35,462 bases of DNA. Origin: CANRPC01 sp964456095. Lineage in GTDB: Bacteria > Bacillota_I > Bacilli_A > RFN20 > CAG-449. The number at the start of each line of letters is the position of its first letter. Within the stretch, counting starts at the first letter, position 1. A program made the translations under genes and the position numbers. The notes beneath the pieces are model-generated. The model saw nothing but the letters and a program-made list of their open reading frames with translations. It did no database searches and was not told the origin of the DNA. The DNA is taken from NCBI GenBank assembly GCA_964456095.1, contig CAYVZF010000008.1, positions 1 to 35,462 of the forward strand, in the 5' to 3' direction. This document shows positions 24,352 through 32,347 of this stretch, piece by piece.

Positions 24352-25335
24352 TTATTCCTCCAAGTTTGAAATATATTCAATTATTTTATTCTTGTGATAG
24401 TTTTCTAATTCATCAGTAGATAATTCTTTACCAATTAAATCTTTAAAGAAAGATGTATCTACTAATCCATCTGTTACTATATCATTATGATACACTATCA
24501 TATCATATTTTTCTCCATCTTTATATGAAACAAGTGTTGGTACTTTTCCACCTCTATAATCACTAAATGAATATTTATATGGGAACCCTAATTCATTATC
24601 ATCCCATAATGTTTCTTTGCTTTTATTATTTCTAAAATATGATACTTCAAAATAATATACTTTTTTATAATTACTTTCAAAATAAGTATTAATAATTTTT
24701 TTTAAACTATTACAATCGCTACATTCATTCCATGAATAACAAATAGTCAATTTATTATTTGATATTGAACTATCTAATAAAGAAGTATTACTATAATCAA
24801 ATTGACAAAACTTATATGAATCATATTCATATTCTATTAATGAATTTAGTGAATATAAACCATTAAAATTGACATAGTTTTTTAAAATATTATTTATTCC
24901 ATCTGTTGATAAAAAATCATTACTATATTCATATTTTTTTAATAATTTTCCATCATTATAAAAATAAAAAGATGGAATAGTTTCATTTGAATTAGTTGGA
25001 TAAATAGGAAATACATCGCTCATAGAAACAGGTAATTTTTGATAATCTGTTGAGCTTATCGTATGAATTATTAATTTAGTTTCATTAATATATTTATTTA
25101 AAGTACTTATTACTGAATCAGAAGGACCTCCACATCCACAGTCAGACCATAAAAATAAAATAAAATCTTGTTTATTACTTACCATTGATTTTAATTCGTT
25201 TGAATCTACATATATCATAGAATCTATATTATTATGGTAATAAGATGATATTTTACTAACATTATTGCTACAACTTGTATTAAATATTAAAGATGCAGTG
25301 ACAAGGGTAAATGATAAAATGTTTCTTTTCTTCAT
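24352..25335 (-). CDS. Lipoprotein with two thioredoxin-like domains
   Basis: A 327-residue secreted protein. The start is a lipoprotein-type signal, MKKRNILSFTLVTASLIFNT, with Cys22 as the likely lipidated residue (NTSC is not an ideal lipobox). Two thioredoxin-like units follow. Unit 1 (about 40-155) has FLWSDCGCGGPSD with Cys66 and Cys68, a CxC pair, and a cis-Pro strand IPSFYFY (Pro121). Unit 2 (about 165-310) has CYSWNECSDCNSLKKI with Cys205 and Cys208, a CxxC pair, and KVPTLVSYKDG. A thiol-disulfide role at the cell surface is likely. ATG 25335 has GAGGAGA upstream; a longer frame to 25386 has no such site and would spoil the signal. It abuts the DUF3267 gene. Confidence 0.75.
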   Translation of the reverse strand: MKKRNILSFTLVTASLIFNTSCSNNVSKISSYYHNNIDSMIYVDSNELKSMVSNKQDFILFLWSDCGCGGPSDSVISTLNKYINETKLIIHTISSTDYQKLPVSMSDVFPIYPTNSNETIPSFYFYNDGKLLKKYEYSNDFLSTDGINNILKNYVNFNGLYSLNSLIEYEYDSYKFCQFDYSNTSLLDSSISNNKLTICYSWNECSDCNSLKKIINTYFESNYKKVYYFEVSYFRNNKSKETLWDDNELGFPYKYSFSDYRGGKVPTLVSYKDGEKYDMIVYHNDIVTDGLVDTSFFKDLIGKELSTDELENYHKNKIIEYISNLEE

Positions 25336-25357
25336 GATGTATTCTCCTCGTAACATT

Positions 25358-25386
25358 ATTATACATTTATTAAATAAAAATGCCAT
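25358..25386 (-). promoter_or_regulatory. Promoter of the lipoprotein/DUF3267 operon
   Basis: On the minus strand ATGGCA (25381-25386) is the -35, followed by a 17-base spacer and a perfect TATAAT (25358-25363), 22 bases before the start codon at 25335. Confidence 0.6.
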
Positions 25387-25462
25387 ATAAATAATTTTTT
25401 TTATTAAATCAAACTCTTCTCCATAACATATTTTAATATAAAAATAAAGTAAAAAATGTATG

Positions 25463-25532
25463 ATGAGACTAATTCGAGCAAATTCGACATAAACATGGGA
25501 TAGTTTTGCTCGAATTTTGTCGTAAACCTCAT
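25463..25532. other. Long inverted repeat in divergent intergenic region
   Basis: AATTCGAGCAAA (25471-25482) is perfectly complementary to TTTGCTCGAATT (25505-25516); outer ATGAG (25463-25467) and CTCAT (25528-25532) can pair too. Just inside the left arm and outside the right arm lie TTCGACATAAAC and TTGTCGTAAAC, which allow alternative pairing. It lies between divergent genes, so it is not their terminator. Operator, small RNA or miniature repeat element are possible. Confidence 0.7.
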
Positions 25533-25597
25533 TTTCAAAAAAAATACTTTATTTATATATTTTTTTTAGTAATCATTTATTTATAGGAGGAATTATT

Positions 25598-25951
25598 ATG
25601 CCAAAAGAATATGAAAGGAAAATGGAGGAATGTGTTATGAAATATAAAAAATGTTTATCATATTGCCTTAAAGAAGAAAATCAAAAATTTAATAATTATT
25701 TATTTTATGATTCAGAACATGAGATTGGAGATTATTTTGAAGAACTATCAACAACATCTTCATTAGAAAAAAAATATGTATTAAGAGTCAATTTTGCTCT
25801 ATCATGTATGGAAGCTAGAAGTTCTAAATTGTTATGGAAAGAATATTTTTTCCAAATTGAAAAGTTCTGGTGGATGAGAAATTATACAAGGTCAACTTTT
25901 TATAGATTAAGAAAAAAAGCAATAGAAGAATTCTTATGTTATCTAGATTAA
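25598..25951 (+). CDS. Small HTH-like protein resembling the MG284/MPN403 family
   Basis: A 117-residue protein with helical content and a C-terminal sigma-region-4-like helix-turn-helix: WWMRNYTRSTFYRLRKKAIEEF (too long to be chance next to the SCMEARSSKLLWKEYFF helix). The size and the W-x(4)-SRSTFYRLRKKAxxxF ending resemble the MG284/MPN403 proteins found throughout Mollicutes, whose function is not established. Start ATG 25598 has GGAGG at good spacing. It is the first of five overlapping genes; its end overlaps the next by sixteen bases, or by one base (TAATG) if that gene starts at 25951. It may regulate the operon. Confidence 0.6.
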   Translation: MPKEYERKMEECVMKYKKCLSYCLKEENQKFNNYLFYDSEHEIGDYFEELSTTSSLEKKYVLRVNFALSCMEARSSKLLWKEYFFQIEKFWWMRNYTRSTFYRLRKKAIEEFLCYLD

Positions 25952-26733
25952 TGACTTTATTATTATGTTTAAATATTAGTTTTGTAATTAAACAAAATGA
26001 TTTTATTTTATCAATTAATAATATTGATGATAATTATTTATATTTATCTATTAATAAATCAGATTATATTTGTGAAATTGATGAAAAAAGAGTTTTGTTT
26101 GATTTAGGTATTATTAAAGTAAATAAAGATCATATAAAGGATAAATCTTCTATTATTGTATTTTATAATGATATTAATAGTAATATTTATAAATATAAAA
26201 TAAGTTATTTAGGAGATTATAAAAATGTTCATATAGATAAATCTGTATATTATTTAGGATATTATTTAGAAGGTTTAAATAATATCTCATTAGCAATTAA
26301 TAATTATATAAAAAAAGTATCTTTTCTAAATATCATTGTTAATGATATTAGGTTTAAAGATACATTAGAATTTAATTATTCATTTTTACCAATTATTACA
26401 TTAAGTGATGAATTGTCTTTTGAAGCAGATATACATTTATTTATTGATAAATATTATTTAGATTCATATCAATATTATTTTAATTATTATAAAATCCCTT
26501 TGGATATAAATATTAAAAATGAAGAAATATATTTAAATAATAATTCATTTGTTTTTCCAAAAAATTATAAAACAAATAATGTAAGTATGCTTTTAAATAT
26601 CTATATTGAGGATGTAACATTTTACTATTATTACGATATAGAATTTAATAATTTATTTAATAATACAAATTATGTTAGTTTTATAGAAAATACTGAAGGT
26701 GTCTATTTTGAAAAAAATATATTGCATAATTAA
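25936..26733 (+). CDS. Probable secreted beta-rich protein, unknown function
   Basis: I do not recognise this 265-residue protein. The N-terminus (LMTLLLCLNISFVIKQ) is hydrophobic and could be a short signal or anchor; the rest is beta-rich, with many Asn, Tyr and Ile and alternating hydrophobic strands (YLYLSINKSDYICEID, FLPIITLSDELSFEADIHL). Start is uncertain: ATG 25936 (used here) or ATG 25951, which overlaps the preceding stop as TAATG; neither has a strong ribosome binding site, which suggests translational coupling. It overlaps the next gene by 26 bases. Confidence 0.6.
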   Translation: MLSRLMTLLLCLNISFVIKQNDFILSINNIDDNYLYLSINKSDYICEIDEKRVLFDLGIIKVNKDHIKDKSSIIVFYNDINSNIYKYKISYLGDYKNVHIDKSVYYLGYYLEGLNNISLAINNYIKKVSFLNIIVNDIRFKDTLEFNYSFLPIITLSDELSFEADIHLFIDKYYLDSYQYYFNYYKIPLDINIKNEEIYLNNNSFVFPKNYKTNNVSMLLNIYIEDVTFYYYYDIEFNNLFNNTNYVSFIENTEGVYFEKNILHN

Positions 26734-27073
26734 AACATTATCGCTTATAACAATATTATTCGTTTTTATTTATCAGGTAAACTATAGAAAAAATATAAAT
26801 AAATTAGAAAATCAAATTAAATATGTTTTTAAAGAGACATTATTTTATTCATTAGAAAAAGATGATGATTTTTATATTAACAAAAATTTATTTGAAGATA
26901 AAATTAAAAATGTTATTTTGATAGTAATTAAAAATAATAAGATTAATAATTATTCTGTAGATATTGGTTATGTAATAAATAATAAAAAATGTAAAGGAGT
27001 TAATTTGTGCTTAAATTACAAAATAAAAGTAGTTCCACAAAAAATAATAATCAGTTATATTTTAAAAGAGTGA
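26708..27073 (+). CDS. Small pilin-like protein with N-terminal membrane helix
   Basis: A 121-residue protein with a basic start MKKIYCIIK, one hydrophobic helix (about 10-27, TLSLITILFVFIYQV), an amphipathic helix (INKLENQIKYVFKETLF) and a beta-rich C-terminus with two Cys (NNKKCKGVNLCLNYKIKV). This layout resembles small pseudopilins or TadE/TadF-type minor pilins, but no prepilin peptidase motif is clear. I chose TTG 26708, six bases after GAAGGTG; an in-frame GTG at 26699 lies inside that site. It overlaps both neighbours, by 26 and 67 bases. Confidence 0.55.
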   Translation: MKKIYCIIKTLSLITILFVFIYQVNYRKNINKLENQIKYVFKETLFYSLEKDDDFYINKNLFEDKIKNVILIVIKNNKINNYSVDIGYVINNKKCKGVNLCLNYKIKVVPQKIIISYILKE

Positions 27074-28011
27074 TTATATATTATTTAATTTTAATTTTAT
27101 TTTTATTACTTATAAATTTCATTATTTTCAATAATAATTATTTGTGTCTTTTAATTTCTTGTTTATTTTTATTATTAATGATTTTAATTGATAAAAAATA
27201 TTACATTGATTTATTAAAAACTAAAGATGAAACTAAATTATTAAATTCATTTTTTGATTTAGTAATTATATTAAATAATAAGTATTATGGTAAAAAACTA
27301 ATTAATGAAGCTTTTAAAAAATCATTTAAAAATGGTGATATTGCAAATTTCGAAAATGATAAATTTGATATTATATGTTATTCGATTAATAAAAATATAT
27401 CACTATCAACATTAATTAATATAATAAATCTTTTAAAAGAAGATAATAGATTAATAGATAAAGATATTAAAATAATTGATTATATGAGATATATTTTATT
27501 ATTCGTCATTTTAAATACACTTTTATTAATATTTATACATCCTGCATTTAATGATTTTTTTATAAACAAAAGAGGTTTTATAATTATTTTAATTGTTTAT
27601 TGTTTATTTTTAATTATTTATTTAATACTTTGTAGAATTATTTATTTAAAAAATAATTCAAATAATCGTTATTTATTGTATTTTAAGTGTTATTGTTTGA
27701 TTAATAATCCAATCGATGAATTTGATAATTTTTGTTTAATAAGTAAAGAATTTGGAGAATCAATTTATACAATCAAAAAGGCGATAATTGAAAAAAACGA
27801 TGATTATTTAATGAGATTTATTTTTGAAAGGAAAAAAGAAAAGGAATTAATAATTTATATTATTAACACATTAAAAGAAAATAAATTAATAGAAGAGAAT
27901 TATTTAATTAAAAAAGATATGATGGAGGGGGAAAATATTGTTAAAATATTCATATTATTATATCTGCTTTGTATTATTTATATTTATATGTTTGAGGTAA
28001 TTTATATATGA
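27007..28011 (+). CDS. Multi-pass membrane protein, possible TadC/GspF-like platform
   Basis: A 334-residue protein with five helices: a pair at about 22-61, a cytoplasmic stretch rich in Lys and Asn, a pair at about 157-207, a second cytoplasmic stretch, and a last helix at about 308-332. Paired helices, cytosolic helical block, helices again is the topology of TadB/TadC or GspF-type pilus platform proteins, but sequence similarity is too weak to assert. The start is GTG 27007 with AAAGGAG seven bases upstream. It ends in TGA within the ATGA overlap with the next gene. This TGA stop also shows that TGA is not tryptophan here. Confidence 0.55.
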   Translation: MLKLQNKSSSTKNNNQLYFKRVIIYYLILILFLLLINFIIFNNNYLCLLISCLFLLLMILIDKKYYIDLLKTKDETKLLNSFFDLVIILNNKYYGKKLINEAFKKSFKNGDIANFENDKFDIICYSINKNISLSTLINIINLLKEDNRLIDKDIKIIDYMRYILLFVILNTLLLIFIHPAFNDFFINKRGFIIILIVYCLFLIIYLILCRIIYLKNNSNNRYLLYFKCYCLINNPIDEFDNFCLISKEFGESIYTIKKAIIEKNDDYLMRFIFERKKEKELIIYIINTLKENKLIEENYLIKKDMMEGENIVKIFILLYLLCIIYIYMFEVIYI

Positions 28012-28331
28012 AAAAAATTTATAACATATTTATTATAATGATTGTAACATTATTTTTAATATTAACTTATGATTATTCATCATATAGTTATGCTTATATT
28101 GACTTATTAAACCATAGAGAAACAATAGCTAGATTAATATCCACAAATGGTGGTATTACAGTAGAAATTAAAGAAACATGCTATAAAAATAATATTTATT
28201 TAAATTACAAAAAAAGTAGTGATATGAATGGGGCGTTATTTGAATACACAATATATAAAACTGTAGATTATATTTTATGTTTAGAAGAAAAGTATGTAAA
28301 AATAGATGAAGTAATAATATTAGGATATTAA
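28008..28331 (+). CDS. Small protein with N-terminal membrane helix, pilin-like
   Basis: A 107-residue protein: basic MKKIYN, one helix (about 7-22, IFIIMIVTLFLILTY), then a beta-rich extracytoplasmic domain with two Cys (KETCYKNN and YILCLEEK). It resembles the product of 26708-27073 in size and plan, so the operon holds two small anchored, beta-rich proteins around a platform-like membrane protein. It starts in an ATGA overlap and ends in a TTAA that it shares with the stop of the converging mutM-coaE gene; no terminator lies between them. Confidence 0.55.
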   Translation: MKKIYNIFIIMIVTLFLILTYDYSSYSYAYIDLLNHRETIARLISTNGGITVEIKETCYKNNIYLNYKKSSDMNGALFEYTIYKTVDYILCLEEKYVKIDEVIILGY

Positions 28332-29722
28332 TTATTCATTATAGTTTTTAACACTTTTAAATATTGATTTTTTAAGTTATCTAATGAGTAATTATTATCA
28401 ATAATAAAATCGATTTTATTTTTTACTTCATCGAATTTATTAGAACTATTTAATAATAAATCATTGTTAATAGAGGTAGAATGTCTATTATTTAGATGTT
28501 TAATTTGATTTTCTTTTGATATGTCTATACCAATAATATAATCACATAAAGTATCCATTTTTGTTTCAAATAATAAAGGTACTTCTAGGACAATTAATTT
28601 TTCATCTCTGTTTTTATTAATGAATTTTAATGCTAAATCTTTTATTTTTGGATGAATATATTGTTCTATTATTTTTTTGTTTTTATCATCATTAATAATA
28701 AGTTTTTTAATCTTTTCTTTTGATACTTTATTGTCCTCTACAATATCTATTCCAAAATTATTAATACAATACAATTTGAACTTTTTATCATTTAAATATA
28801 TATTGTTTACTTCTTCATCTGAAGAAAAAGTTTTAATTTTATCTTTTTTAAACATATTAAGTAATGTTGATTTTCCTGAAGCAATTTTTCCATATATTCC
28901 TATAACTTTACATACATTTTGACAGTTAGGACAATATGTTGTACCTCTTCCATTAACCGTTGATTTTAATAATTTTGAATTACATTTAGGACATAAACTA
29001 TTTGCTTTACCATATACAAGTATTTTTTGTTGAAATTTTCCATCGATGTTTCTTCCTGGATGATATGATTTTATTGTTGAACCACCTAATGATATGGCTT
29101 CATTTAAAACGTTTCTTGCCTCTATTAATAATGATTCTATTTCATTTTTTGTTAATAGTTTTGCTTTTTTAAATGGAGAAATATTACATTTAAATAATAT
29201 TTCATCAGCATAAATATTACCTATCCCTGAAATTATATGTTGATCAAGTAGTAATGATTTTATAGACGAATTATAATTGCTTGTTAATGAATATAATGAT
29301 TCGATCGTATGATCAAATGGTTCTTTTCCAAGTGTTTTATAAGTTCTAGAATTTTTTATATCTTTTTTATGATATAACTGCATTGTTCCAAATCTTCGCA
29401 TATCATCGTAAATAAGTTTTGTATTATCATTAAATTCAAATATTATTCTTTCAAATCTTGATCCCTTTTCATCAGTATTATAAAAATAATACTTACCTTC
29501 CATTCTTAAATGAGATATTAAAATATAATTATTAAATTCAAAAAATAAATATTTTCCATAACGATAAATATTTATGATTGTTTCATTACATAAATTATTT
29601 AAATCTAATTCTGATGTTGATGGAATTTTATTATCTAAAATAATTACTTTATTAATAGTTTTATTTTGAACTAATTTTAATAAATTATTTTTTATTGTTT
29701 CAACTTCTGGTAATTCCGGCAT
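28328..29722 (-). CDS. mutM-coaE: Fusion of formamidopyrimidine-DNA glycosylase (MutM) and dephospho-CoA kinase (CoaE)
   Basis: A 464-residue fusion. Residues 1-269 are MutM/Fpg: MPELPEVET with catalytic Pro2-Glu3, the helix-two-turn-helix QHIISGIGNIYADEILF, and a zinc finger with Cys244, Cys247, Cys264 and Cys267. CoaE starts immediately after (about 272-464): KVIGIYGKIASGKST with the P-loop at 278-285, HPKIKDLALKF, and VLEVPLLFETKMD. MutM removes oxidised purines from DNA; CoaE performs the last step of coenzyme A synthesis. ATG 29722 is required because Pro must follow Met; AGGTGA lies upstream. No in-frame ATG, GTG or TTG exists between the zinc finger and the P-loop, so CoaE can only be made as part of the fusion. 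Confidence 0.93.
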   Translation of the reverse strand: MPELPEVETIKNNLLKLVQNKTINKVIILDNKIPSTSELDLNNLCNETIINIYRYGKYLFFEFNNYILISHLRMEGKYYFYNTDEKGSRFERIIFEFNDNTKLIYDDMRRFGTMQLYHKKDIKNSRTYKTLGKEPFDHTIESLYSLTSNYNSSIKSLLLDQHIISGIGNIYADEILFKCNISPFKKAKLLTKNEIESLLIEARNVLNEAISLGGSTIKSYHPGRNIDGKFQQKILVYGKANSLCPKCNSKLLKSTVNGRGTTYCPNCQNVCKVIGIYGKIASGKSTLLNMFKKDKIKTFSSDEEVNNIYLNDKKFKLYCINNFGIDIVEDNKVSKEKIKKLIINDDKNKKIIEQYIHPKIKDLALKFINKNRDEKLIVLEVPLLFETKMDTLCDYIIGIDISKENQIKHLNNRHSTSINNDLLLNSSNKFDEVKNKIDFIIDNNYSLDNLKNQYLKVLKTIMNN

Positions 29723-29731
29723 ACATTTCAC

Positions 29732-32347
29732 CTATTTAACTTCATACCATGTTTTTGATATTTGACCATCAACTTTTAATGGACAATCAAAATCATAAAC
29801 ATTTTCCATAATATTTCTTACAAGTTTTTCAATTTTATCTTTTTCATCACCATATACTTTTAAAATTAATTCATCATGTATTTGAGAAACTATTTTACTT
29901 TTATAATTATTTTCTTTTAATGCGTTATTAACTTTTACCATTGCTAATTTAATTAAGTCTGCAGCGGTTCCTTGTATTGGAGCGTTCATCGCGGCTCTTT
30001 TTCCAAATTCTCTAGTTTGATAATTATCTGAATTTAATTCAGAAATATATCTTCTTCTATGGAATAATGTTTCTACGTAATTATTATTTTTTGCAAACTC
30101 TACAATATTTTTGAAATATAAATTGATTTCAGGATAGTGTAAAAAGAATGCCTCTATTATTTTTTTTGCTTCTAGTACAGAAATATCTAATTGCTCTGAA
30201 AGGCCCCAATCTGATATTCCATATACAATTCCAAAATTAATTGTTTTTGCTTTGCTTCTTAATAATGGTGGAACTTTTTCATCATCTGGTATTTGAAATA
30301 TTTTTCTTGCGGTTTCTGAGTGTATATCTTCATCATTTTTGAATGCATTTATTAATGTGGTACAATTAGATAATTGAGAAAGTATTCTTAATTCAATTTG
30401 TGAATAGTCAAGTGATAAAAGGTAAATATTTTCATCATCATAGTAAAATGCTTTTCTTATTTCTTTACCTTCTTCACTTTTTATAGATATATTTTGTAAA
30501 TTGGGTTCTGAAGAAGAAAGTCTACCTGTTGTTGTTAATGTTTGATTAAAACATGCATGTATTTTTCCATCATTTAAAACATAGTCACTAAGATTTGATG
30601 AATAAGTAGATATGATTTTTGAATATTTTCTATGTTTAATTATTAAAGGAACAATTGGATGTAAATGAGCAATAGAGGTTAATACTTCTATCGATGTCGA
30701 TTCTTTTTTGTTAGTTGGTAAATTTAACTTATGGAATAATAAATCAGCGATTTGTTTAGGTGAAGATATATTTAGATCATTATCACCTGCGATAGAATGT
30801 ATCTCATTAGTTATATCATCTAAAATTAATTGATATTTATTATTTATTTCGTTTAGTGTTTTTGTATTTAATGGAAATCCTTCATATTCCATTTCTGCTA
30901 AAACTGATGCTAAAGGAAATTCAATATCATTATATAGTGATAAACAATTAATTGATTCTAATTTATCTATACATATTTTTTTAATGCTATTTAAGCAAAT
31001 TGCCATATTAAAAAACATTGGATTTTCATCGAATAAATCTATTTCACTTGAATTTTCTAATATATTAAACCCATAAAATGAGAATACTGTTCTACAATCA
31101 TTTCCAATAGAGGAATTGATTATATAAGATGCAACAAGTAAATCAAAATCAATATTATTTATTTCTATACCATCTTTCAGTAAAACTAATTTTAATGATT
31201 TTGAATCATATACTGATATTTTATTAATTGAATTTTTAAAAAAATTAATTAATTCTTTATCTTTCATATTATTTGAATATGGTAAATAAAATACATCTGT
31301 ATCATTTGCAAAAAATAAACCTTTTAAATTAATATTTGAATAATTTCTTCCTTCAATATCTGCGATGAGAGAATGAATGTTTGTTGGGATTTCTTTAAAT
31401 GAATTAACATAATGTTTAGTGTATGAAGGAATTGTAGTATTTAATACTTTATTTTTCTTTGTAATTCTTTTATCAGTTACTTTTAATTTTTTAATTAATG
31501 AGAAAAATTCATATTTTGTATAAAATGCTGATAATTCATCTACATCATAACCTTCATATGTTAAATCATCTAAATTAAAATTTAATGGCAAATCTGTTTC
31601 AATTGTTGCAAGTTGTTTGCATAACATACCTTCATCTTTTCCATCACGGATTTTTTGAGCCAATTTTGAATCTACATTCTCGTATGCTTTTATTATTTCC
31701 TCTAATGTTTTATATTCATTAATCAACTTTATCGCGGTTTTATCACCAATTCCAGGTATACCTTTTAAATTATCAGAACTATCACCTGTCAATCCTTTAT
31801 AATCTCTTATTTGACTAGGTGTTAATTGCATTTTTTCATAAAGTTTTGCTTCGTCCATTACTTCAATATCGCTTAACCCTTTTCTAATAAGATTAATCTT
31901 TGTATTGTTATCTATTAATTGTAAGAAGTCTTTGTCGCTAGTATATATTTCTACTTGATAATTATTATTTGAGGCCATTTTTGCAACAGTACCTGCAATG
32001 TCATCTCCTTCATGGCCTTCTAATTCATAATAAAAAACATTCATTGCTTTTAAAAGTTCTCTTGCAATTGGAAGTTGAATTTTTAGGTTTTCATCTATTG
32101 GTTTTCTTTGTGCTTTATATGATTCAAGCGCATTATGTCTAAATGTTTTTTTACCTGTATCAAATGAAACGAAAATTTTATCATCATTTTTTAGTGTGGA
32201 TATTATTTTGCTCATCATATTTGCAAATGCAAAAATTGCATTTGTTGGTATTCCACTTTTAGTAGTCATTATCTGATTGTTGAATGATGTAGCAAAATAT
32301 GCTCTAAAAAGTAAAGAATTACCATCAACTATTATTATTCTATTCAT
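29732..32347 (-). CDS. polA: DNA polymerase I
   Basis: An 871-residue enzyme. The 5'-3' exonuclease domain spans about residues 1-290 (MNRIIIVDGNSLLFRAYFA, YELEGHEGDDIAGTVA, GLTGDSSDNLKGIPGIGDK). The middle domain keeps a vestige of motif I (IADIEG) but lacks the Asp of motif II and the motif III Tyr-x3-Asp, so proofreading is very probably lost, as in Bacillus. The polymerase domain has motif A LDYSQIELRIL (about 645), motif B RSKAKTINFGIVYG (about 700) and motif C QIHDELILKV (about 822). GGAGGT precedes the ATG, which abuts the dnaE stop; a TAG stop follows nine bases before the mutM-coaE start. Confidence 0.97.
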   Translation of the reverse strand: MNRIIIVDGNSLLFRAYFATSFNNQIMTTKSGIPTNAIFAFANMMSKIISTLKNDDKIFVSFDTGKKTFRHNALESYKAQRKPIDENLKIQLPIARELLKAMNVFYYELEGHEGDDIAGTVAKMASNNNYQVEIYTSDKDFLQLIDNNTKINLIRKGLSDIEVMDEAKLYEKMQLTPSQIRDYKGLTGDSSDNLKGIPGIGDKTAIKLINEYKTLEEIIKAYENVDSKLAQKIRDGKDEGMLCKQLATIETDLPLNFNLDDLTYEGYDVDELSAFYTKYEFFSLIKKLKVTDKRITKKNKVLNTTIPSYTKHYVNSFKEIPTNIHSLIADIEGRNYSNINLKGLFFANDTDVFYLPYSNNMKDKELINFFKNSINKISVYDSKSLKLVLLKDGIEINNIDFDLLVASYIINSSIGNDCRTVFSFYGFNILENSSEIDLFDENPMFFNMAICLNSIKKICIDKLESINCLSLYNDIEFPLASVLAEMEYEGFPLNTKTLNEINNKYQLILDDITNEIHSIAGDNDLNISSPKQIADLLFHKLNLPTNKKESTSIEVLTSIAHLHPIVPLIIKHRKYSKIISTYSSNLSDYVLNDGKIHACFNQTLTTTGRLSSSEPNLQNISIKSEEGKEIRKAFYYDDENIYLLSLDYSQIELRILSQLSNCTTLINAFKNDEDIHSETARKIFQIPDDEKVPPLLRSKAKTINFGIVYGISDWGLSEQLDISVLEAKKIIEAFFLHYPEINLYFKNIVEFAKNNNYVETLFHRRRYISELNSDNYQTREFGKRAAMNAPIQGTAADLIKLAMVKVNNALKENNYKSKIVSQIHDELILKVYGDEKDKIEKLVRNIMENVYDFDCPLKVDGQISKTWYEVK

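Noticed and set aside
27007..28011. Mycoplasma genetic code (TGA as tryptophan)
   Set aside because: This gene ends at TGA inside an ATGA overlap with the next gene, and tryptophan is written TGG in the conserved proteins; long frames contain no internal TGA.
28880..28930. Frameshift joining mutM and coaE by mistake
   Set aside because: Both domains are complete with no disturbed residues at the joint and share one continuous frame. It cannot be fully excluded without reads, so a check is listed in the findings.
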